Positions 32,706-43,337 of a stretch of DNA of 64,000 nt are shown in pieces. The notes below the pieces were generated by a model. The model did not search any database. It saw nothing but the letters and a program-made list of their open reading frames with translations, and was not told the DNA's origin. The DNA is taken from the NCBI GenBank assembly GCA_022036555.1, contig CM039128.1, positions 19,059,640-19,123,639 on the forward strand. The letters are read 5' to 3'. The position numbers and the translations under genes were made by a program. The DNA comes from Microstegium vimineum (lineage: Eukaryota > Streptophyta > Magnoliopsida > Poales > Poaceae). Position 1 is the stretch's first letter, and the number at the start of each line of letters is the position of its first letter.

Positions 32706-33948
32706 TGAAGGAATACGAGGTTGCTACGCTAGCCGGAAAACAAAACTTTTCGACCTCATAAACCAGGATCTACTGCTAGTTACAGGTTACGGGATTACCA
32801 CTAGACGCGCAGGTGCAGCGGAAGACGACTTGATGTAGTCGTGCGCGTCGCAGCAGGCAGTGCAGTTGCGTGGTCGTCCGTCTCAACGTCCCCTTCGCGT
32901 GGTTCGTCCTTGTGCTCCAGATGCAGCACCGCCGAGGAATCCCACACGTGCAGGGAGGAAGCGTTGCGCCTCCGGACTGCTAGGTCTGTGAGGAGCAAAA
33001 GGCGCGAGCGTGGGGAGGCGACGGTGGCTGCCAAAAGGCGTGGATCAATTCGCCTTGCGCCCACCCCTTGCTTATATAGGCGTCCTAACGAGCTCCCACG
33101 GTGGAGGCCCATTAGAAACCCTAAACCTAGTCTAATTCGGGTCCAACCCGAATTAGGCTTCCAACCCCTTAAGCGTGCGACCCTATGGGCTCACGCATAC
33201 ATAGACATGGCCCAAGTACTCTTACTCGACCAATAGTTGATAGCGGCCTCTAGCAAGACGTGTCAACTCCTATGTATACGCTATGATCATATCAGACGAA
33301 CGACTATGACCATGTACAAGTTATTCCCTTCGCCACTCGATATATGGTTCAACTCGTGGGTTAACACTTAACCCAAGCATGGCCATGCATTTGTTGATCC
33401 AATCACATGAGTGATCCAGTGATATCTCTCTCACGAAGAGAGGGGCAAATTCCATCTTGATTGTCTATGTCTCATAGCATGTTTCCCAACCACCCAAGGA
33501 CCACCTTTATAACTACCCAATAACGGAGAGTAGCGTTTGATAGTCTCTAAGTAGATCGTTTCACATCTTGAGTACATACCACAATCTCAGGTCTAAGGAC
33601 ATAACGTACATGACATGAATAGAGACTTTCTCTTGTTGGGTCAGTCCAGCCTACATGTCTCACATGTGCCCACATTATTAGTTTGACATCTCTATGTCTA
33701 TGACTTGTGAAACATAGCCATCAACTAATACATGTGCTGGTCTAATATTCAAGTGTGCTCTTACAAGAATGCCAACCAGGGACTACTATTAGAATAACCA
33801 TTCAGGTAATTGAGTTCCACAAACAATTCACATAATTGTCAATCAATACTAGTTGTCTATAATGGATATTCAAAGAACACTTTATTAATCATGGATACAA
33901 TCGGAATATAATCATCTACATGATTAGCTCTAGGGCATATTCCCAACA
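32706..33948 (-). repeat. 3' LTR of the inner copia element
   Basis: On the minus strand it starts TGTTGGGAATATGCCC and ends CTCGTATTCCTTCA. Nearly identical to 39106-40346. A TATATAAG box lies on the minus strand near 33070-33080. Confidence 0.93.
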
Positions 33949-33968
33949 GTCTCCCACTTGCACTAGAG

Positions 33969-36900
33969 TTAATCTCTTAGATGTCTAATCCCCATAGACC
34001 TCAAGTGTGCCTCATGCTTAGGCTGTGGAAGAGCCTTTGTCAAAGGATCTGCAACATTCAAATCCGTATGTATCTTGCACATTTTGATCTCATCTCGACC
34101 GACGAACTCTCGGATAAGATGAAACTTCCGCAGTACATGTTTGTTCTTTTGGTGATTCCTTGGCTCCCTAGCCTGCGCTATCGCCCCATTGTTGTCACAA
34201 TGTATATTCAATGGGCCGGACGCATTTGGAAACACACCAAGTTCAATGAGGAACCTCCTCATCCAAACACCTTCCTTTGCAGCGACAGAAGCTGCAATGT
34301 ACTCGGCTTCTGTTGTAGAATCAGTCACCGTCTCCTGCTTGGAACTTTTCCAACTTACAGCACCACCATTAATTGTGAACACAAAACCTGATTGAGACTG
34401 TGAATCATCTATGTCAGTTTGAAAGCTAGCATCGGTGTAACCATTTACAACGAGCTCCTCATTACCTCCATAGATTAGGAACACATCTTTAGTCCTTCTC
34501 AAGTACTTAAGAATGTTTTTAACAAGCGTCCAGTGACTCTCACCTGGATTGGCTTGGTACCTGCTCGCAACATTTAGAGCATATGAGACATCTGGGCGAG
34601 TACATATCATGGTATACATGATGGAACCAACTGCCGAAGCATATGGAACTTTACTCATTCGTTTCCGCTCATTAGCTGTCGAAGGACATTGCTTCTCGCT
34701 GAAACGTATACCATGTGACATAGGCAAGAACCCTTTCTTGGATTGTTCCATGTTGAACCGTTTCAACACCTTGTAAATGTATGTCTCTTGACTTAATCCT
34801 ATAAGCCTCTTTGATCTATCTCTATAGATTTTGATGCCCAAAATGTATGTTGCTTCTCCTAAATCCTTCATAGAAAAACTATTATTCAGTGAAGTCTTTA
34901 CAGATTGCAACATAGGAATGTCATTCCCAATCAATAGTATGTCATCCACATACAAGATTAGAAACACAACAGCGCTCCCACTTTCCTTCTTGTAAACACA
35001 AGGTTCTTCTTCATTCTGACGAAAGCCAAACCCTTTGATTACTTCATCAAAACGAATATTCCAACTCCGAGATGCTTGCTTTAATCCATAAATGGATTTC
35101 TGTAGCTTGCATATTTTTCCAGCATTTTTAGGATCAACAAAACCTTCGGGTTGTATCATATACACGTCCTCTTCCAAATTTCCATTTAGAAAGGCTGGTT
35201 TAACATCCATCTGCCAAATCTCATAATCGAAATAAGCAGCAATTGCTAGAATGATCCGGATAGATTTAAGCATCGCTACCGGCGAGAATGTCTCGTCGTA
35301 GTCAACTCCTTGAACTTGTCGAAAACCCCTTGCAACAAGTCGAGCTTTATAGACGTGAACGTTTCCATCCATATCCTTTTTCTTTTTATAGACCCATTTG
35401 CACTCAATAAGTTTAACCCCATCAGGCGGGTCAACCAAGTTCCAAACTTGATTGTCTCCCATGGAATCTATCTCGGATCTCATGGCACTTTGCCATTTCT
35501 CGGAATCTGGGTCCATCATTGCTTCCGCGTACGTTGCAGGTTCGTCATCGTCTAACAACAACACTTCCCCACGTGCCTCACGGATTCTTGCTGACCTTCG
35601 TGGTTGTGGTGGTGTTTCTCTTGCCACAGGTATCTCAACTTGTTCTGCTACATTAGCATCACTCGTAGAGTTATCTCCTATTAGCTCATCTTGAACTTCT
35701 TCAAGATACACCTTCTCTACACTTTTCTCTTTGTTGAGAAACTCTTTCTCTAAGAAAACACCATTCCAAGCAACAAACACTTTCCCCTCTGATCGGTTGT
35801 ACAAGTAATACCCTAAAGTTTCCTTTGGATATCCCACGAAAAAGCATTTGTCCGACTTGGGTGTAAGTTTATCTGACATAAGTCGTTTGACATAAACTTC
35901 ACAACCCCAAATCTTTAGAAAAGACAAACTGGGACTCTTACCAGTCCATATCTCATATGGTGTCTTGACCACGGACTTAGACGGTACCCTATTCAATGTG
36001 AAAGCGGCTGTTTCTAGAGCGTATCCCCAAAATGAGAGTGGTAGTTCTGACTGGCTCATCATAGACCAAACCATGTCCAACAAAGTCCGATTACGTCGCT
36101 CGGACACGCCGTTTCTCTGAGGCGTTCCAGGTGGCGTAAGCTGTGGAACAATTCCGCAACTCTTTAGATGATTGCTAAACTCATGGCTCAAATATTCGCC
36201 TCCTCGATCAGATCGCAAGGCTTTAATTTTCTTGCCACGTTGATTCTCTACTTCATTCTGAAATTCTTTGAACTTTTCAAATGTTTCAGACTTATGCTTC
36301 ATTAGGTAGACATATCCATATCTACTAAAGTCATCAGTAAAAGTTATGAAGTATTGAAATCCACCTCTAGCTGTCGTGCCCATTGGTCCACATACATCAG
36401 TATGTACGAGTTCCAACAAGTCAGACGCCCTCTCAGGAAATCCTTTGAATGGCGCCTTGGTCATCTTGCCTAGTAGGCAAGCCTCACATGTCTCGTATGA
36501 TTCAAAATCAAACGAAGCTAGAAGACCATCATCATGGAGCCTCTTCATGCGATTCTCACTTATATGACCCAAACGACAATGCCACAAATATGTAGAACTT
36601 AACTCATTAAGCCGAGGCCTTTTAGCATTAACATTACAAATAGGTATATCATCAAGATTTAAAATAAACAATCCATTCACAATGGATACAAAAGCCACAA
36701 ACATGTCATTCTTTGAGATCACACAACCATTGTCTTTACTCGCAAATGAATAACCATCCTTCATCAAACATGAAGGTGACACAATGTTTCGACTTAAACT
36801 AGGAACGAAATAACAATTATTCAATTCCATGATAAATCCTGACGGGAGGTGAAGTTGCATCGTCCCAACGCTCAACGCAGCAACTCTTGCATTGTTGCCC

Positions 36901-37907
36901 ACGCGGAAATCAACTTCGCCTCTTCTCGTGCTTCTACTTCTTACCATTCCCTGCATCGTATTGCAAATATGAGCAACCGATCCGGTATCAAATACCCAGG
37001 AGTTAATGTAAGAATCAGCGAGAAAAATATCTGTAACATAAACGACAAGTGTACAAGCAGCGGGAGTACCTTTACTACCGCCATCCTTCTTTAAGGACTC
37101 CAAGTACAGCTTGCAGTTTCTCTTCCAGTGACCTTTCCCCTTACAATGAAAGCATATTGCTTCAGCAGCTGGTCCATTGGCAGGAGGAGGGTTTGGCTTA
37201 GAGATCTCATCTTTAGCCTTCGCCTTCTTCTTCCACCCAGCCTTCCTTTTAAAGTTGGGCTTGTTTTGGACCGCCATCACATGGCTAGTGCCTGCTGCCT
37301 TCTTGATATCAGCTTCTGCTGTTTTAAGCATGCCACATAATTCATTCAAGCCCTTCTCCGCCCCATGCATATGGTAGTTCAAGATGAAGTTTCCATAACT
37401 GGGCGGAAGAGACGCAAGAATGAAATCAGTTGCCAACTCTTGGCCAATTGCGAAGCCTAGCTTCTCCAACCTCTGAGTGTAACCAACCATCTTGATTACA
37501 TGTGGCCCTATAGGTGCGCCCTCAGCCAGCTTGGTTTCTGCAAGCGCCTTAGAGACATTGAACCTTTCAGTCCGCGCTTGAGTTTGGAACATATCTTCAA
37601 GCGCCACGATCATATCGTTCGCTGAATGATTATTGTCGAACTGCATCTGTAGATCAGGTTCCATACAAGCAAGCATGAGGCAACCCACTTCAAGATCAGC
37701 ATCACATGCTTTCTTGTAAGCGGTTTTCTCTGCAGTGGGTGCATTATCATCAGGTTCATCTGGTAATGGGGTGTCTAGAATATCTTCCTTTTTCTCAGCC
37801 CTGAGAACAATTCTCAGGCTGCGGATCCAATCCGCATAATTTGTTCCATTCAACTTATCTTTCTCAAGAATTGATCGCAAAGTAAATGGTTGATTACTGG
37901 GAGCCAT
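33969..37907 (-). CDS. Intact copia gag-pol polyprotein, 1,312 residues
   Basis: One uninterrupted frame codes all copia domains in order. Gag lies at about residues 1-250; CCHC knuckle CFHCKGKGHWKRNC at 252-265; protease active site FDTGS at 306-310. Integrase has an HHCC zinc region (H443 to C477) and the catalytic triad D504, D567 (RSDRGG) and E603 with the expected D-35-E spacing. RT has QMDVKPAFLNG near 899-909 and active site LYVDD at 985-989. RNase H has GYTDASF and STTEAEYIAAS. The protein would be self-cleaved to make particle, enzyme and integrase. All visible catalytic residues are present, so this copy may be active. The start ATG at 37907 is followed by a typical gag. Confidence 0.95.
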   Translation of the reverse strand: MAPSNQPFTLRSILEKDKLNGTNYADWIRSLRIVLRAEKKEDILDTPLPDEPDDNAPTAEKTAYKKACDADLEVGCLMLACMEPDLQMQFDNNHSANDMIVALEDMFQTQARTERFNVSKALAETKLAEGAPIGPHVIKMVGYTQRLEKLGFAIGQELATDFILASLPPSYGNFILNYHMHGAEKGLNELCGMLKTAEADIKKAAGTSHVMAVQNKPNFKRKAGWKKKAKAKDEISKPNPPPANGPAAEAICFHCKGKGHWKRNCKLYLESLKKDGGSKGTPAACTLVVYVTDIFLADSYINSWVFDTGSVAHICNTMQGMVRSRSTRRGEVDFRVGNNARVAALSVGTMQLHLPSGFIMELNNCYFVPSLSRNIVSPSCLMKDGYSFASKDNGCVISKNDMFVAFVSIVNGLFILNLDDIPICNVNAKRPRLNELSSTYLWHCRLGHISENRMKRLHDDGLLASFDFESYETCEACLLGKMTKAPFKGFPERASDLLELVHTDVCGPMGTTARGGFQYFITFTDDFSRYGYVYLMKHKSETFEKFKEFQNEVENQRGKKIKALRSDRGGEYLSHEFSNHLKSCGIVPQLTPPGTPQRNGVSERRNRTLLDMVWSMMSQSELPLSFWGYALETAAFTLNRVPSKSVVKTPYEIWTGKSPSLSFLKIWGCEVYVKRLMSDKLTPKSDKCFFVGYPKETLGYYLYNRSEGKVFVAWNGVFLEKEFLNKEKSVEKVYLEEVQDELIGDNSTSDANVAEQVEIPVARETPPQPRRSARIREARGEVLLLDDDEPATYAEAMMDPDSEKWQSAMRSEIDSMGDNQVWNLVDPPDGVKLIECKWVYKKKKDMDGNVHVYKARLVARGFRQVQGVDYDETFSPVAMLKSIRIILAIAAYFDYEIWQMDVKPAFLNGNLEEDVYMIQPEGFVDPKNAGKICKLQKSIYGLKQASRSWNIRFDEVIKGFGFRQNEEEPCVYKKESGSAVVFLILYVDDILLIGNDIPMLQSVKTSLNNSFSMKDLGEATYILGIKIYRDRSKRLIGLSQETYIYKVLKRFNMEQSKKGFLPMSHGIRFSEKQCPSTANERKRMSKVPYASAVGSIMYTMICTRPDVSYALNVASRYQANPGESHWTLVKNILKYLRRTKDVFLIYGGNEELVVNGYTDASFQTDIDDSQSQSGFVFTINGGAVSWKSSKQETVTDSTTEAEYIAASVAAKEGVWMRRFLIELGVFPNASGPLNIHCDNNGAIAQAREPRNHQKNKHVLRKFHLIREFVGRDEIKMCKIHTDLNVADPLTKALPQPKHEAHLRSMGIRHLRD

Positions 37908-39087
37908 CTACAACAAAAGTAATGCAAAATACTAAGACAATGTATCCATGAAGAAGTAAGTTATATCAAAATAAAACATACTCCCACTAAAATCAATATC
38001 CCTCAATTGATACTTAGTGATTCAGGACCCACAACTAACAAGTCAACTAGTGAGATTTAGCATCACCGCTAGAAGACATGGTAGATCGGTAAGCAACACT
38101 TTGCTAATCATATCACATATGATTCTTGTTGTTGGGCAGCATCTCTATGCTACGCTCAACCTCCCCATGCTTCAAGGTCCCTAACCGTTAGGATAACCTT
38201 GTTCAAGTAACCAAACCTTCTGCTAGTAAGTGTCCGACACGAACCTGTCTAGTCAAGGAAAATCAGTGGCACCCTAATTTCATAGACCCACCACCAATCG
38301 TACAAGACACGTGACAGTGCAAGGTTTGGGGAAGCATACAACTTAAACATTGCTAAGGGATCATTCTACTTTACTATCATATTCATGTAGACAAAACATA
38401 ATAGCGAACAACAAAAGTAGAATAAAATGAGAATCACATTCACACATAGTGACTTGGTATGGCCCTTTAAATAATGGTGATCTCCATCTCCATCATCTTG
38501 CCCATCATGGTGATCTCCATCTCCATGATCTTGCCCATCATGGTGATCTCCATCTCCATGATCCACATGTGACATCCTTCTTGTGATAAGTCCTCCAAGA
38601 ACTATCTTACCGCAGGCTATACTAATTACATAGTCGCAAGATCACAAGATGGCACGCAGGCCAATACATCAAAAGGCAACAAGCGGGATTACATAGATCG
38701 CATCTATGGAATCATACAAGCGGGAATAACCAAGCGGGATTACATAGATTGCATCTATGGAATCACTATGAAAATCTCATCGGACTAATCTCATAAGCCC
38801 AAAAATTTACTGGGATTACATAGATCGCATCTACATAGATCGCATCTATTCCCGATGCGCATCACATGCGCCCGGCTTCTGACCTAGGTTTCAATTCGAT
38901 CAATCTAATTGATCTCCAACTCGCCCTGACTGGATTTACTTGCATCTGTTAACTCGGATGGCAGAATTCCGACCGGTACGAGTAGGCTGATACAATACCA
39001 TCGCAACAAGACATGAACCAAAGTCTGAGATTCATCATAAAACCCGCATATCACCATATGCCAAGATCTGAACCAATAACGAGGCAG
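37908..39087 (-). other. Untranslated leader of the inner copia element
   Basis: 1.2 kb between PBS and gag. It contains a tandem repeat (38477-38570) and further direct repeats of GGGATTACATAGATCGCATCTATGGAATC near 38690-38870. No conserved protein; a short frame over the repeat gives DGDHHDGQD units and is not supported as a gene. Confidence 0.7.
38477..38570. repeat. Tandem minisatellite, about 36-bp unit
   Basis: About two and a half to three units of GGTGATCTCCATCTCCATGATCTTGCCCATCAT with few mismatches, in the leader of the inner copia element. Confidence 0.8.
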
Positions 39088-39104
39088 TAATGGCTCTGAT
39101 ACCA
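39088..39104 (-). other. Primer binding site of the inner copia element
   Basis: The minus strand reads TGGTATCAGAGCCATTA, one base inside the 5' LTR. It matches the initiator tRNA-Met primer. Confidence 0.88.
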
Positions 39105-39105
39105 C

Positions 39106-40346
39106 TGAAGGAATACGAGGTTGCTACGCTAGCTGGAAAACAAAACTTTTCGACCTCATAAACCAGGATCTACTGCTAGTTACAGGTTACGGGATTACCA
39201 CTAGACGCGTAGGTGCAGCGGAAGATGACTTGATGTAGTCGTGCGCGTCGCAGCAGGCAGTGTAGTTGCGTGGTCGTCCGTCTCAACGTCCCCTTCGCGT
39301 GGTTCGTCCTTGTGCTCTAGATGCAGCACCTCCGAGGAATCCCACACGTGCAGGGAGGAAGCGTTGCGCCTCCGGACTGCTAGGTCCGCGAGGAGCAAAA
39401 GGCGCGAGCGTGGGGAGGCGACGGCGGCTGCCAAAAGGCGTGGATCAATTCGCCCCGCGCCCACCCCTTGCTTATATAGGCGTACTAACGAGCTCCCACG
39501 GTGGAGGCCCATTAGAAACCCTAAACCTAGTCTAATTCGGGTCCAACCCGAATTAGGCTTCCAACCCCTTAAGCGTGCGACCCTATGGGCTCACGCATAC
39601 ATAGACATGGCCCAAGTACTCTTACTCGACCAATAGTTGATAGCGGCCTCTAGCAAGACGTGTCAACTCCTATGTATACGCTATGATCATATCAGACGAA
39701 CCACTATGACCATGTACAAGTTATTCCCTTCGCCACTCGATATATGGTTCAACTCGTGGGTTAACACTTAACCCAAGCATGGCCATGCATTTGTTGATCC
39801 AATCACATGAGTGATCTAGTGATATCTCTCTCACGAAGAGAGGGGCAAATTCCATCTTGATTGTCTATGTCTCATAGCATATTTCCCAACCACCCAAGGA
39901 CCACCTTTATAACTACCCAATAACGGAGTAGCGTTTGATAGTCTCTAAGTAGATCGTTTCACATCTTGAGTACATACCACAATCTCAGGTCTAAGGACAT
40001 AACGTACATGACATGAATAGAGACTTTCTCTTGTTGGGTCAGTCCAGCCTACATGTCTCACATGTGCCCACATTATTAGTTTGACATCTCTATGTCTATG
40101 ACTTGTGAAACATAGCCATCAACTAATACATGTGCTGGTCTAATATTCAAGTGTGCTCTTACAAGAATGCCAACCAGGGACTACTATTAGAATAACCATT
40201 CAGGTAATTGAGTTCCACAAACAATTCACATAATTGTCAATCAATACTAGTTGTCTATAATGGATATTCAAAGAACACTTTATTAATCATGGATACAATC
40301 GGAATATAATCATCTACATGATTAGCTCTAGGGCATATTCCCAACA
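39106..40346 (-). repeat. 5' LTR of the inner copia element
   Basis: 1,241 bp. TATA-like TATATAAG on the minus strand at 39472-39479. It directly precedes the PBS and faces the gag-pol frame. Confidence 0.93.
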
Positions 40347-40351
40347 GAGTC

Positions 40352-41391
40352 TACAGCGTCCGTCGGCCTTCCAGAGAGGTTGTTTTCTGGCTAAGTTTTT
40401 CAGGGTGCGTCGGACGCTGTCCGTCGACCTTCCAGAGAGGGTGTTTTCAAACCGTAGCCAGATTTCAGCGTCGGACGCTGTGGCTGAGCGTCCGTCACCC
40501 AGTGACGTAGCGTCCGTCGCTGGGAACAGTGTGTCAGAACTAGCCGTTAGACAGAGGCGTCGGACCGTCCGTCGCCTCAATTATGAACAGAAACTAGCCG
40601 TTGGGCATGCGACGGACCGTCCGTCGCCTAGTCGACGGAGCGTCCGTCGCCAACTTAAAATGCCAGCCCGAGGCAGTTTTCAGAGGGTCTATTTATAGCC
40701 CCTCCCACTTCTCTCCCACCTTGCCTTTGCTCATTTGAGTTGCTGAGTTTGTTGAGAAGGTTGGGAAGAGACCAAGAGCCCTAGAGAGAGAGTGATTCGC
40801 GAATCCATCCATCCTCTCTCTAGTTGATCCAAGAGTTCAAGTGTGCATCCTCTAGTTGTGAAGCTTGAGTGAGTCAAGCGAAGATCGAGGCTTGTTACTC
40901 TTGGTGATCGACATCACCTAGACGGTCCGGTGGTGTTCGGAGGAAGGTGATCGCCGGAAGATTGTCGGTGGCCCTTCTCCATCGACGTTGTGATCGGTTG
41001 TGGGCGATTCACCGAGCCGGAGTGGCGAAGAATCAGCTCGTAGAGAGCACTCATCCCTTGCGCGGGATTGAGGGGGAGCCATACCTTGCGAGGTGCTCCA
41101 ACGAGGACTAGGGGGGAGTGTCGACTTCTTGATACCTCGGCAAAACATCGCCGTGTCAAGCATCTCTTTCCCTAGCTCTTTATTACCGCATTACTTTCCG
41201 CACTTGTCTTTCAAATCTTACTAGAATTGTGTAGAAAGTTTTTCGCTTTTCATTGCCTTGTTACCGCTTTCTAGCTAGGACACACAAGCGGTAGGCACTA
41301 GGGGGTTAATTGGCTCTTTATAGGTTTAATTCTTGTTTAGAAATTAAAAAGAGCCCAATTCACCCCCCTCTTGGGCATCTTGATCCTTTCA
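40352..41391 (+). repeat. 3' LTR of the large copia element, second part
   Basis: Continues the LTR after the inner insertion; matches the 5' LTR from about 20496 to 21542. It lacks 9 bp of one CGTC motif and 4 bp of an AG repeat compared with the 5' copy. TATA-like CTATTTATAG lies at 40689-40698. Ends GATCCTTTCA, followed by TSD TAAAC. Confidence 0.92.
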
Positions 41392-41904
41392 TAAACCCAA
41401 ATAAATTATTCAGAGTTCATGTAGAAAATATTTTTGAGTGTTTAAAAATTAAATTATGCTCGTAGAAAAATGGGACATTTTTTTTGCAAAAATCTAGAAT
41501 ATTTCCCTAAAAGATTTTAGAGATATGTTGATGGATGGTGAACTCAAATGATTGATTTAGAGCGAACGATGTATGATCCTAAAAATTTCCAAGCAAGAAG
41601 ATAGTGTTGAGAACAATAAATTTGATGATAAAAAAAGATGAGGACATGCCAGGAAGATTTATGACATACTCAAAACGTGTTTTGAAACTTTACATACTCA
41701 CAACATAGTCAAACGACAAGGTAAAATAATATCAAGCAAAAGCGCCATTAAATTAGTTTAAAATCTTTTGGAAAACAATTATATATATCTAAGTTTGCTA
41801 TAACTTAACTAATCTTGGAAAATTTTATATCAAATATTAAAATTAATTATTTTATTTAGCGTTTACTATGCACAACCCAAAATTAAATTTTTTAGGATGT
41901 GACA
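41392..41904. repeat. LTR-like remnant, right part
   Basis: Resumes the sequence interrupted at 19973 (TAAAC duplicated). AT-rich, ends AGGATGTGACA, similar to the end of the 3-kb solo LTR (GGGTGTGACA). No coding. Confidence 0.3.
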
Positions 41905-43337
41905 TATGCATGAAAATCTATCAAACCAACATCCACTGCAATTAATGAATGGCCATGACAAAATGGAGCCAGAGAAGATCTTCTAGGGGTGCGGCCCAGC
42001 CCTGTTGCGCCCGTCCCTCGTGGCACCTCCCCGACACCGACTTTGCATGGTTAATTCCTAGATAGGCTAGGGCGCTTGCCAAGTTGGTGTTGGGCTCATA
42101 TTTGTAATATTTGTGGGACTTTTCTTTATTTTTCTTTGAGCAGTTCTATTTTATGTTTTGAACAATTGTGCCTTTTGTTTTATTTTTTGATTTATGTGTC
42201 CACTATATCTGTGTATAAGATCTATAAAACAATGCTCTTCCAATAGGAGTGGAGCTATATCAATATGGAAGATATATGTGTATAATTAATGCTTAGTTAT
42301 TCCTTTTTGGACCTTTGTTGACGTTTAGATTTAGTCATTAAGGATCACCAACAAGCACATTCCACACCCTTCTAACAAAATATCTATACTGTAGACATTC
42401 CATCATCCTTGTCATCATTTATACATCAAGATATTTCGGCCATCTCAAATTCACCTAGTCATAGAATATTCCATACTCTATCATGATTAAATATGCCAAG
42501 TAGGCTACACAAGGTAACTGATTTTATGGAACCTTCAAAATTGCAGGTTGCCATTTTTAATGGCTAAATTTGTACAGTACTTGGACATTATTGTTGCCTT
42601 TAATACCCAAATTTCGTGATGTTCACCTTAGTAAAGATTCGATGTTCACATAGTAATCAGGAGATGAAATTTTTTATTTTTCTATAATATACATGTTATG
42701 TTCACATAGTATACAATTGATGTTACATAATGTACATGTGGTTTTTATGATGTATTTAGTGATGTTCACATAGTGCATAGGTAATGTTCTATGATGTTTT
42801 TCTGATGTTCATGTGGTATACACGTGATGTTCTATGATGTCTTCTAAATTTAGGTATTGGTCCTCCTCTAATAATAGAGTACCAAATATACGCTCTAATG
42901 TTCTATTATGGATTGTGTGATGTTCATATGATATACATGTGATGTTATATGAAATCGTGTATTGGCTCCTCTTGTAATAGAGTACAATATAGATGCTCCA
43001 TTTTGTAACACATTTGGTTAGAGAGTTCTTTGAAAAAAGAAATGTCTAAAAACAACTCATTACAATGTAAAATTAAGAATCTAGCATACTATCGAAACCA
43101 ATTTGATGTAACAACTATACATTCACCAATCTAGCGATAGATTATCAATAGAAAAAAGCAATTAAAGAATAGATGCAATGTAACAAAGATGTTTCTTAAT
43201 AAATTATGAATCAAATCACATGGTAATGTCAAATACGAGAAACTTTGAAGCAGATACAACTTTTGATCATTACCAACATATGGCTTATTGTGGAAACAAA
43301 CTAGTTCAGTAATTTATCATAAAATACGATCCTCGGT
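41905..43337. other. AT-rich intergenic stretch with dispersed GATGTTC repeats
   Basis: No gene. Between about 42610 and 42960 the phrases GATGTTCACATAGTATACA, GTGATGTTCTATGATGT and similar recur about eight times with changes, an old degenerate repeat. The remainder is unremarkable downstream DNA of the CIPK gene. Confidence 0.45.

Larger units (their letters stand above)
32706..40346 (-). mobile_element. Complete Ty1/copia element nested in the copia LTR
   Basis: 7,641 bp with two LTRs (32706-33948 and 39106-40346), TSD GAGTC at 32701-32705 and 40347-40351. On the minus strand: 5' LTR (right), PBS, 1.2-kb leader, one intact gag-pol frame, polypurine-like stretch AAGTGGGAGAC, 3' LTR (left). 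LTR ends read TGTTGGGAATATG...CCTTCA on the minus strand. By eye the LTRs differ by 15 substitutions and one 2-bp indel over about 1,240 bp (1.2%). It has all parts needed for autonomy. Confidence 0.95.
19974..41391 (+). mobile_element. Ty1/copia element, SIRE/Maximus type, with third ORF; interrupted by a second copia
   Basis: Two 1.56-kb LTRs (19974-21542, and 32189-32705 plus 40352-41391) flank a PBS, gag, protease-integrase-RT-RNase H, a long GC-rich spacer, a third long reading frame and a polypurine tract. Target duplication TAAAC is perfect at 19969-19973 and 41392-41396. Without the 7.6-kb inner insertion it is about 13.8 kb, very long for a copia but normal for the SIRE/Maximus lineage, which carries an env-like third frame. 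The LTRs differ at about 23 sites by eye (about 1.5%), so it is a young insertion. Defects: a one-base frameshift in pol and four TAG stops in ORF3. Confidence 0.92.

Noticed and set aside
32801..33236. Frames of 103 and 131 codons, repeated at 39201-39636
   Set aside because: They lie in both LTRs of the inner copia element and read through its promoter and R region; not genes.
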